Shown: positions 51,301 through 63,300 of the stretch, one piece after another | Layout of the letters: each line of letters starts with the position of its first letter | How positions within the stretch are numbered: the stretch's first letter is position 1 | Origin: Branchiostoma lanceolatum | Lineage: Eukaryota > Chordata > Leptocardii > Amphioxiformes > Branchiostomatidae | Assembly: GCF_035083965.1 (NCBI RefSeq) | Contig: NC_089723.1 | Span: 7,339,501 to 7,403,500 of the forward strand | Direction of reading: 5' to 3' | Length of the DNA: 64,000 bases | The notes under the pieces: model-generated | Seen by the model: the letters and a program-made list of their open reading frames with translations, nothing else | Databases searched by the model: none | Told to the model about the DNA's origin: nothing | Made by a program: the position numbers and the translations under genes

Positions 51301-54300
51301 TTGTACATGTAAGTTACAACTTACCAGTCTCTGACTTAATGTCATACATTCCTCTTCTTTCTTCCTCAGAGTCTGTGCAAAAACATACAGCATGAGCAGA
51401 TTAACCTCTATCATACTGAGTTGGTACCAGATTAGCAATGTGAGGTCAAACATAATTAGACATGTTAAAGTTAAACAACTAAATCTTCATGCTGGTTATG
51501 TACAACAAACAATTATGTCAATAAATGGAAAACTGTGATCAGATATCATTTTAAGTAAAATGTCCTTAAAAAAACATCCACATTTCAAAGTATTTCTAGC
51601 GTTCATAATAGGTGTAGTAGTGTGGTAGTCTGAAAGTGTAGAGCTGTTTACCTACCATTTCAAGAGTCCTTATTCTGTCCTCATGAACGTCAGATCCCGG
51701 AGAATCACTGGAAAACAACATATATGAATACTTAGTCAACAGAAGTTGTGCTAACGGCTCACTTTCAAAGACTGTTTTTTTATAACAATGCAATCATCAA
51801 AACTAAATCAGCAGCTGCATCACATCAAACATTTTCTCCAGGTTTCTCGTTAACTATTTCTGGAACAAGACTTTAATTGAATCTAACTACTGTAAATTCA
51901 GATATTTTTGCGGGAACTTAATGTCAAGGAAGAAAGGAAAAGACATTTTTCCTGTATTGTTCAAAATTGAAACGATCCTGTAGTACAGTAGAATTCGAAA
52001 CGCATCTTTGTGGTGTCATACATTTACGTAGGAGTGGTCACTGCAAAAAAATGGGAATTAAAACCAGCATGAACATTTTAAAGGCATCCAGAGCATTTTG
52101 TGAGGCTTGGAACTTGAATAAAAAAACTTCAATGTCTAGTCATTCCTACACATAGTAAGTTTCAATAACACAATACCATTACAAAGTCATGTACATACTG
52201 ATATTAAAGGAGCAAAGATATGATGTCGTTGTGTGGTGAGAACTGATAGAAAATCCGAGCCCTAATAGACTGATCCTGACTGTCCATCACAATTAGCGGT
52301 TCGACCAATGAGAGAGTGACTGCATGTCGGTCAAATATTTTAATATTTTAATTTTGCATTTCTACGTTTTGACGGAGGTGGGCGGGGCTATAGTATCAGT
52401 CTATTTACACTAGGCGCGTGAAACTAAAAGATCACCATGTAGCTTATTTTTGCGCCGCTTTTGAGGTTTGATAAGAAATCCGCACGCAAATGTGGTAAAC
52501 AGTGGCATTAAATGTCAATTTCAGAAAGATTACAGCAGCTAGAATATTTCCAGCTTTCAAGCCTCATAAAATGCTCTGGGTGCCTTTAAGATTATGTGCC
52601 TGTATGCTGTCTTGTACCTGATGGTTGTTATAGCAGACATGGTTGAGACAGACATGCCTGCCGCCCCCTCCACATCTCCAGCTTCCATGGCCTGCTCGAT
52701 GGACGGGGTTCTCTCCGACACCCCCGATCTTTCCTCAAGCTTCTTGTTTGCATCATCCAAGTCTGCCTGAAGTGCTCTGGAGAACACATGATAGACATAA
52801 AGTTATAGTTGTGTGGAATTCTTCATCACCAGTAGAGGCAGGGTGCCCCTGTGGTGTAGTGGTCTGCGCTTCTGTTACTAGCCACATCTGGTTCAAATTA
52901 CTTGGACCAGAAGGCCCGGGTTCAAGCCCCAGGTAGGACACCTCTGGACATGAGGCACCTTGAGTCATACCAAAGACTTTATAAAAATGGTACATACTTC
53001 TGAAACAGTATGGAAGTTAAACACACTCCACTGCCAGTTGACTAGCCCCCTGCTGCAGTGATTGCACCACAGTGTGGCCCAGGGCTACGAAACGGAGATG
53101 GGCACCGCCCTATACACCTTATGGTGTGGGAGGATTTTAACTAACTAACAGTAGAGGCATCTTTGCTGGATAGCTTTACAGAACACTTGCAGTACAAAAG
53201 TTAGGTGTGACAGGTCATTCAGTGTCATACAAACAGCTGCTGCCACAATGCGTGCCTGCAAAAGCTGGTGTGTTAAGCCGAAGGGTCATTATACCAGCTA
53301 TACAGACACAGATACAGATTAAATCTTCAAATATGGCAAGATTAGAACCCTCAATTTTGCATCCATAATTTTTGACAGGTTCCTTACCATTACAGCTGGT
53401 TACAAAAACAAGATCTACTAAGAACAATCACTGAAGGTGGACAGGAACACATTTTGCAACCTGAACCGGTAGCCATAGAAGTTAATGAATTGATCATAAA
53501 AAAAAAGTGATCTTGATCCGGTTTAGCTCAATAAAGAGCTAATCTTCCACTGGTTGTGACAGAGAAGACAAACGCTGTGTACAGTATTTACAGGTTCATT
53601 GTACCGGGGAAATTCCCCTAGCTCTTTTTGACAAACACAACGAACAGTGTATAAACACAATTCAAACTCTACAACTGGATAAAATTCGGAGATTTAATTC
53701 CGGACGTTTCGAGTGACATGCATCACTCTTCTTCAGCGTCATTAAAATGAACTGGCAAAACGAATACTATGCTAGTAATTCCTAACTGGGAAAACCGGTC
53801 GAACATGTCAAGGACATTGACTTGTAAGAAACATGTGCAAATGTCATGAACAATGTAATCAAATTCATATCTGAACACAATCATTATGGTACAAATGATA
53901 CCTAAACTTACGCAGCATACATACAGCATAAGCAACCTCACATTACCTGAGTTCTTCCTCCCTCCACTGAGCAAGTCGCAGTGCTCTCTCTCGTTCATCC
54001 ACAGCGGCAGCGATGGCTGATTGGGCCAACTCCAGGGCCTCTGGAACAGCAGCACAGAATTCAGCACCACACACAGGGATCATCTCATCTATTTTATATT
54101 CTTTCTTCATTCAAGCTCTTATACAAGACATGAACATGCATGAACGTGATACCAGACAGATTTTGGACATTTGTAAGCTACCAGACGAGTATATAGTTTT
54201 ACACGAATCATCATAGCTGAGCTAAATCTCTTTGATATCAAAAGCGGAAGTTCCGCTGCTGTACCATAACACGCTGCTAGAGGGCCCAAAGTGTAAGCAT

Positions 54301-57300
54301 CTTGAGGTCCCATCAAGACCTTCCCACATACCAAATATCAAGACAATCCATTGAGGCCTTCTTGAGTTATTGTGCGGAACATGTGCATAACAACAGCCCC
54401 ATCACAAACATAGAGCCAGTCACTGCAATACCTCTGTTTCACGGAGGTAACATCCTTCCAGCAGGCCCGATATGCTCGGTTCATTACCTCCCATAGCGGC
54501 CCTGCCCTTTCCGGCTTGTGAACTCGCTTCTGGCGACGTTATTGACAGTTGCTCATGAATAATTGATGAGCTAGCCTTATTTGGCACAAACAGCCGTTAC
54601 TTTTGCTCTGACCCCAAAGTAGTGATGTAAGACGTAACTTGGTTGATAGCATCCCAGCGTCCTTTGCACTTTTGCTCTAGATGAACTTAAGCCAACCCTT
54701 TGATTGGCTGAAAGCTGTTTTGGTGGTGACGTCACCGGGAGCGAGTTCACAGGCTGGAAAGGGCAGGGCCGCTATGGGAGGTAATGAACCGAGCATATCG
54801 GGCCTGCTAGGAGGATGGGAGGTAATGAAGAGGTGTGTGTAGGGGTGGATACCGGTTCGGCTTAATAAGGTCCAAGTCCAAGTTTAGGTCCAAAGATTTA
54901 GGTTCAGGTTCGGACCTGCACCTGGACCTGATCCTGTCCAGTTGATGTTTTGTTTTATCAGACCAATATTAAGCATAGAGAATAATACTGACACGCACGA
55001 CTACAAAAGTTTCTTGGTGAGAAGACTTTGAAGATAAACCAGTATTTGATATTTGATTGTTGCACTAAATTTTACATGCCTTTTTTCTCACAGGGAAGAC
55101 TCAAAACGCTTTTTATCAAACGAAATAGAAAAATATATTTGTTTTTTCTTGAACTCAGGTTTTGGCTTTCAGGTTTTTTGGACTCGGTTCTTGGATGTTA
55201 TAAAGGTCCGAATCAGGTCCAGCGAACCGGTATCCACCCCTAGGTGTGTGAAATACAAGTCATCTCACCCTTATCTGTTCCCCAGTCCTCCATCAGTTTG
55301 TGGTGGTTCTGTCTCAGGGCTTCGATCTCGCTGTCCTTCTCAGCCACCACTTTACTCACAGCCTCGTTAAACGCCACCTGACGTTCAGCCTGCAGGCTTG
55401 TCTTCAAACTAGACATCTTATTTTCAAGACTCTGTGATGTGACGGAAAAAAACAGTTCCAAATTGATGAAGGTTAGACATGCAAAGTAACAGTTATTCAA
55501 GCAACTGGATAAATTTTTTAAATGGTTCTGAAGACATCCATTGTCCTTCATCAGTGACTAAATTATTCTATGACAATGACAATTGTTCTATGACAATTCT
55601 ACCTGAGACAAAACAAGTTTTCAGATCACTTAAATGTCAACAAGACAAATCTAATAATCAAAACTTAAAACGTCTTGTTCTATCTAAGGCCACAAAAATT
55701 TCTTTTCCTGGTTTTCACACATTTTAAAGTAATTCTTTTGCAAGAGGGCATCACAAAAACAGAGAACAGGGAAGCAAACAATATCCCTCCCAGAAACTGT
55801 GTGTACCAAGGTACAGACTTCCCTCAGGCTCTGTTTTCATGTTGATCTTCCAGTTTATCGGTATTTCTTAAAATCCAACTACCAAATTTAAATGGTATGA
55901 GTATGACCCATGAAAATTTTCTGCTTGTAAAAAAACAACAAGCAAAATACAGATAGAAATCCTTTCACTTTATGTAATTTGTGTAGTATCTAAAAGAAAT
56001 GTTGTCTTCCAAGAACCCTTACCTTTCTTAGACTGTCCAGCTCTTGTTCATGTTTCTTTCTCTCCTCTCCTATCGCCATGGTAATGGCATCCTCGTTGTT
56101 TCCAGCGACAGAGAGACCAGCTGCACTCTCTTGTCTAACACCTACCAACGCATCTCTAACTGCTGCAGCCTTCTGTAACTCAAATGACTCCTTCAACTTT
56201 TCTATCTGCATTTCGAAAATTCTACTTTCCTCAAGTTTTTCATCTCTCAGTCTGTCCAACTCTGCTCCTAGCTTTTGTCTCTCGGCTTCAACAGCCTCTG
56301 TCATGAGATTGGTTTGCTGGGTTTGCAACTGTGATATCATGGCTTCCTTTTCTTCAACTTGTCTCTGAAGTTCAGCCTTCAGTCCTGCTACTGAGTTAGT
56401 TTCATCGTCTTTCTTCTTTCTCAACTCTTCAAGTTGTTGCTTCAAGTGTGTTATTTCGGATTCTTGGCTACTAATCTGCTGTGTAAGACTGGACTTAATC
56501 TCTACGATGGCATTTTCCTGCTGTTCTTTGATGGCTGTAACTTCTGTTTCAAGGGTCTGTTTAGCACATTCTTCTACTTCCTGAAGCCTGCTTTGAAGTG
56601 TAGCAAGTTCACCCTCCTTTTCCTTTGCATGTTTGTCAAAGTTATCCTTCAATTCTGCAACAATAGATTCATGTTTCTGTTTCTCCTGACTGATAGTATT
56701 TTCTATGAGTTCGGTTTTCTCTTTCTCCACTGTGTCTCTAAGTGATTTCAGTTCTTGGTCCTTCTGCTGTAGTTGTCTTTCTAGTTTGGTGCGAAGTTTT
56801 TCCATCTCCCCTTCAAACTTCTGCTGGTCTTCCGAAACTGATTTTTGCAACTCTTCCTTTTGTTCCTGAAAGTGTTTCTCTAACTTTTCAATTGTATGTT
56901 GTTTTTCCTTCAATTCCTGTTCATACTGAGTTTTCAACCCTTCGACAGTTTCTACGGATCTTGATCTTTCCATTGTCACTTCTTGTTCGACCTCCATCTT
57001 TTCCATCTCAAAAGACTTTTTCATTGTCTGTACGAAATTCTCCCTGTCTCTCATCTCTTCATCCTGTTTCTCCTTAAGCTTTTGAATCTCAGCTTGAGAT
57101 TTCTCTTTTTCTAGCTCAACAGCTGACTTGATTGCAGCTTCTTTTTCAACCTTGAAGGCTTCCTTCATCTTCGTAATTTCTTCTTCCTTAGCGACACATT
57201 CTTGTAATGCGTCTTCGCACTTCTCTTTGTGAATCTCTAGTTGAGAAATTAGCATGTCTACCTCAGTCTTTTTGTCTTCTGACATGCTCTCTCTCACTCT

Positions 57301-60300
57301 TTCTATCTCTCCATCCCTCTCTACTTTTAGACTTTCCACTTCTTCTGCAAGATCCTTTATTTGTCTCTCTAGACCCCTTTTCTCCTGAGCCATGGCATGT
57401 TGTATTGTCTCGCATGCTGATTTCAGGTGGGTGTCATGTTCGTCTTTTAGAGCTGCCAACGCCTTTCCGTGGTCTACTTTCAATTTCTCTTGGAGTTCCG
57501 TCACGGCTTGTTTCTTAGCTTCCTCGTATTCTTTTCTCAATGTCATGACAACTTCGCCTTTCTCGGAGTTAAACCTCTCTGCAATATCCTCCATCATCAC
57601 TTCCTTTTCTCTCTGGAGCTCGTGAACAAACTGCTCTTTCTGAGCTAGTTTCTCCTTTATGGCATTTATTTTCACCTTATGCTCCTCTTCAAGACGATCC
57701 TGAAGAGCTTTTCGTGATGATTCAAACTCAGTCTTCATGTTGTTCACTTTCTTTTCCCACTCTTGAGTCATATTTTCTTCATCCGTCTTCCTTTCCTTGA
57801 GTTGTTGTTGTAGAGATTGTACTTCTTCATTTATCTTTGTACACTTACTTACCTCTGACTGAATCTTGGCCTCAAGTTCCAAGGCCAACGCCTGCTTTTC
57901 CTCGTTCGCCCGACCTACTGCTTCCTGAACGGCCGCTTCCTGCTCGCTTGCGACCGTTTTCTCCAGACCCGTGATCACCTCGAAGACTTGTTTTGTCACC
58001 ATAGCAACCTGAGAGGACACCTCCTTCCGGTTGTCCTGCACCTGTTGGCGTATGTCCACCAGTCCGAGTTTCAGCTGCAGCTGTATCTTGTTATGCAGCT
58101 CGTGCAGCTTCTTGCATTTCTCTTCTGATTTCAAAAGCTCCCTCCTGGCAGATGCTAGCTGGCTTTCCAACACATCGATGGCGGACTTTCTCTCGTGAAG
58201 GCTCCTCTGTAAAAGAGTTTGACTTTGCAACGGTGACTTGATCTTTGCCCCCTCTGTCTTTACCACCAAGGTGTTTCCTATGGTTTCTACTACCGAGGAC
58301 TCTACGGATTCGTGTGGCGTGCCAACAGAACTGGGCGGACTTTTGTAACCCCCCTCCTGAAACTGCCACATGTCCGTAGCCGACATAAACTCATCTGGAC
58401 TCTCGTTTACGGATACAAAACTGTCACTGACTGGTCTTTTGGTTGGACTTCCGTATTCAAGGTCTACGCTGTGAGAGTCAATACTGTCGGGAGAGTATGT
58501 CCCGGACTCTTGCTGTTGCTGCATTCTTCGGACGTTGACGTTAGTAGGGGGGGCACTGCGGTGAGGCACGGGTCGGGGGGCGTGAGAAGCTTCAGCTACC
58601 TGAGTAGTTTCTTGAGGGGGGGTCCCTTCTGCGTTTTCCGGAACACTGGCCAGTTCGTCATTCCTAGAGGATTTACTGGAGAGGGTGTCTTGGCTTTGAG
58701 ACCTGCTGTACTCTGAAGTTGGCGTTGTTTGTGGACAGGCACTGGTCTCACTGGACGACCTGGAGGGTCCTACCAGCGTGGCCTGACTGTCCTGTGACTT
58801 CTGATCCCGCAGCGGGGGGTCGTGTGAGGTCAGGCTGAAGTGCATGAAGCGAGAAGAGTGCTGGGACATTTGCTGTAGTTCCTCTGGACTTGGCACCCTG
58901 GGTATTGAGGTATCACGTTATAATTTCTCATGAGTATGAATGTAACTAAATCTGATACAGTAAAAAATGTTGCCTTGTTTAAAACTACAACAATGCTAAT
59001 TTGACTCTACTGATATATTTGTACTGCTGGAAGTAGGCTTGGTGTAGCTTTAAAAAGCATCAAAACTATGCCTGAAGGATTCATGAGCAAAATGAGGGAC
59101 ACACGAAACTTACCACGACAATTCTTGCCAAAAGAATACCACATAGACTGTAACTACAATCACTTGTAATGAGTAAGTACCAAAAGAAACCACAGGCTAC
59201 TATATGTCATAGAAATCACAGAGACAATGTACATATGACGACTTCCTGCCTCTAAGAGTAAAGACTGGAAGGGAGTTACTATATGGACCAGGCTAACAGG
59301 TGGCCGCTGTAACAGTCAGAATTTGGTCATTATCTTATATTCACATTTTATCAAGACTTAGTTCAATTTTTGTGCCCAGAGGATTAATAAAAAAGGTATT
59401 AGTATAGCATGGCAGTACTAATATTTTGTGGCGAGGAGTGAGCAAAGGAGTCCCAAACCTCAGAGACTCTGACAGTTCTGGAACTGTGTCCTGTAGAATC
59501 TGGATGTCCTCTTGGGTGACGAATGGAAGGTCTTTGTCAAAAGAGTCAGGAGGTTTTGTCTGCAAGAAGAAGTGGAGGGAGGTTAGAACACATCATCCAT
59601 CCATTGTTTGACTCCTTTTTTTCAGCACTGCAATCATCAACAGCATTTCATACACTTGATATACAACATCATCATTCTTTTTGATAAGGCAACCTTCTTC
59701 AAGTTGACATATATTACTGGTCTGGGTTCCAATTATTTCTATAAATAGTAGTGCTTCTTAGGGGAAGGGCTAGTAACCCCTTCCTGTAACAACATACCCT
59801 GCTACTGCAACAGTAAGGAAACTTGTTGCCCTATGTACCGCTATAGGCACTACAAGGGTCTGAATGAACAACCGCTTCTTACCGCAAATCCTGGGGGGTA
59901 ATCCTCCATTCCTGGGAACATCATCTTTAGGAAATGTTTTCCTGGAAAACAAAAATTTGATTTCTCAAACATGCAAATATGTAAAAAGTACACTTTTTAC
60001 GAAACATCAAACTTAACAGAAATCTCCAAACAAAAATAAGGTTGTAGAATCACATTTGATACACAAAGCCACAGCTATATTATGTGAAAGCTACATCCAC
60101 ATTCAAGGTCTTTTAATGTAGCATAGTATTTTGCAACAACTTTCTGAATCTTTGCCAATACAATACCACTGATTCTATGTTTTACAACATTAATGCTGTT
60201 GTGTGCAGTTTTGGCACTGTACCCAAAACCAGTAAGAAGACTTAGTGTACATACTGAAAATGTTTTTGAACTCCTTTCTTCTGTTCACTTCCTCTTCCCT

Positions 60301-63300
60301 CAGCTGTGTGAAGTCCTGTGACAAGTTCCCTGCCCACTGGGAAAAGGTAGAAAGGAGGAAAACATGGAGATAAAGGCATTGTCACTTCATCATATGCATG
60401 TAATATGATAATAATAATAATGTGGCATTGTGTGGCGCAATCGGTAGGGTGTTTCGCCCAGAACCGAGAGGTCCCGGCTTCGAAACCACTGCTATGCCCC
60501 GATGTTGTGCCCTTAGGAAAGGCACTGTACACGACTTTCCTCACTCCACCCAGGTGTGAATGGGTACCTGACTTAGGTTGTTATTGTGGTCACTTGCTGG
60601 CGCCGAATGGCAGCCTCCCAGACCCTTGCGACAGTTCCACAAAGTGCACGTGTGGAGCAAATATGTATCTGTTGTGTATTACTAAGTATGTGATTATAAA
60701 CCCTACAGCAATTCAGCACTGACTGCCATTGCACGGGTAATTTCTGACCAATAAACCATTATTATTAGTATCATGTAATGATACATGCAGAAGTAGTCAA
60801 TTGACTTCTCTAACATTTCTTTAAAAATCTTTATCATTCCTAGGAAATCACCTGAATCAAAAGAAAAGCACAAAACCCACAAGGTACATGTAAATCACTC
60901 ATCAATGTTCAAATGTTTCTACACTGTAAACAGGACCCGGCCAGCAGGTACATGTAACATACTGTAAACTCATTTACTTTTGCAGTGATTTATTTCACAG
61001 CAGGAGAAAGAAGGATGTCCTCACAGTGTTTCACAAAGTTATGGATGAAACAACCATGTAGTACAGTAGTCATAATGATAAAGAGAGATACATTAACGTT
61101 GTCATAAATTTGGGGTGGAGAGGTCACTTTAAAAACTGTAAGAATAAAACCACCATGAAAGTTTCAATATTTCCAATAAGCCTGTCTGTTAGTCTTAGGG
61201 CGCAGTCACATACGTCGTGCGATCATCGTAAGATTGCTAATGTATGGCATTTTTAGGGACAGCCATGCATGTGTCCTGCAAAGTTCAGCTGTCTTGCTAG
61301 AGAAAAGGCTTTGTTTTACCTTGTCGGTGGTTGGTTCTGTCACAGCCTGCTTCAAAATCCTATGGCATCAACATTGTACGACTATCGCACAATGTATGTG
61401 ACCGCGCCCTTACCTGTAGAAACTGTTCAGAGAACTGTCTCCTCCTGCATGTCTCCGCCACGGCCTGACAGTACACGGTCGGCGCCTCGCTAACCTGCTC
61501 CACGATCTCCAGCCGCTTCTTCAGCCGTTTGATGTTCTCGTAGTAGATGGTAAGTTTGCTGTCCAGCTCACAGATGGCCTTCTCTATGTACATGATCCAT
61601 CTGAAATAGTTTTACCAGAACAATGTGATACTCTCCATGGAAGATTGCAGTTAAGAGTTTAGATTACAATCGAGGACCCATCCCTCTGTCCCAGGACAGA
61701 AATTTGCTTGTTGAGACCCAAAGCTTCATGACATGAAATTGATAAAAGTAAATTTTTGTAGGCTTCTAAAAATTGCAGATTTTAACAACAAAAATTAACA
61801 ACAATCCCAGACAATGAGTTAGATTAAAAAGATATCAAAGCTGGAGACATCCCTGCTACAAACTGACGGAACCGTCTTGAATAGAAAATAATTTGCCAGA
61901 AATCAATATTTGTGACATACAAGTTTTGTATAATAACTGCATTATGAATCTTAACTTCATTCTTATCTGGCATAAATTTTCCTGTAAATGGCATTTACAA
62001 AAGTTCAGAAAAAAAAATCTTAATGCATAAATTTTGGGCAGTTTCTGAGGTCTTGTTCCTTGATTCTTACACGGTACAAAGCCTTAGACAACTGGGCTGT
62101 CTTCAGTAGAGAATATTCCAAACTGACCATTATATTCCTGTCAAACAGTCCGTAACTTAAGCCCCCCTCTCACTGGACCTGCGGCACGCTGACAATGTCA
62201 CTGCGGCCGATCAAATTGACAAAGCACTCAACAAATTTCATCCACAAAAAAATATTTCTAAGCATTGTGTGTTTTGTTGTCTTTTTGGTCATACTTGTAC
62301 GTTTTGAATGATATTCCCTTTATAAAGTCAAGGGTAACACAAATCCAGTTTAGGACGCAGCGACGCCGCCAGCGTGCCGCGGGTCCAGTGAGAGGGGGGC
62401 TTCATGATCCAACTTACCTCAGTCTAGTGTGCAGGTTGGCAGACAGTTCATCTTTGGCAATGACACATCGGCGTCGGATGTCCCTGAGTTGTTTGTGATT
62501 GTTGAGCATGACCAGGAGCTGCTTACGATGGCTGGCACACAGGTCAGGCAGGATGGACGGGTCGCCTAGGTTACTGCACCGGCTCTGGTTCTGGACAAAA
62601 GCCTAAACAACAGGGCAGGGGAAAATCATCTGTTAACCTCACTATGGTAGTGGCAACATTACTTAAGTAATGTGTGTGATGAATTATATTCCAGCATCTA
62701 CATGTACATGTATATGGAGGAAACCGGCTCTGGTTTTGATGAAAAGCCTGGGCAATAGGGCGGGTATACTGTAATTCTTGTTTCTTTCACTGTAACTTTG
62801 TGTTCACGGTTTTCACAGTCACCTCTGTACCGTGAACTTATCATCACCGTGAAAAACCTGTTGTAATTATATGATTCCTTCACAGATCCGTTTTGCAAAT
62901 CACTTGCTGCCACTGTGAAGTTAAAGTTCAGTGAAAATGTCAGACTCCATTTTCCTTACACCGTGAAATTTTGCTACCATGAAGATAAAGTGAATTACAG
63001 TAACCATCTGTTAACTTCAATATGCAATATTGCTGCAGCAATGTTTGTGAGAAAATCCAGCATCTACATGCACATGTGTATGGGGGGAAAAGAAGATGTT
63101 GGGAGCTCTAAAAATGTATTCCCATAGCCTTTTTGATGAGGCCGTAGGGGCAGCGGGCTGCTTTCATACAGTCAAACCTTTACAAGTGAACACCATTACA
63201 TACGGACCACCTGGCCAATGTGAACACTTTTTGGTGGTCCCTTAGATAATGTCACAAGCATTAAGAATCCTGGCTACAGTGACTGCCTGTCCACATACTG

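Noticed and set aside
56078..58716. Several plus-strand open frames over the RB1CC1 giant exon
   Set aside because: Antisense shadows of a real coiled-coil exon; Ser/Leu/Phe-rich as expected from reversed Glu/Lys codons.
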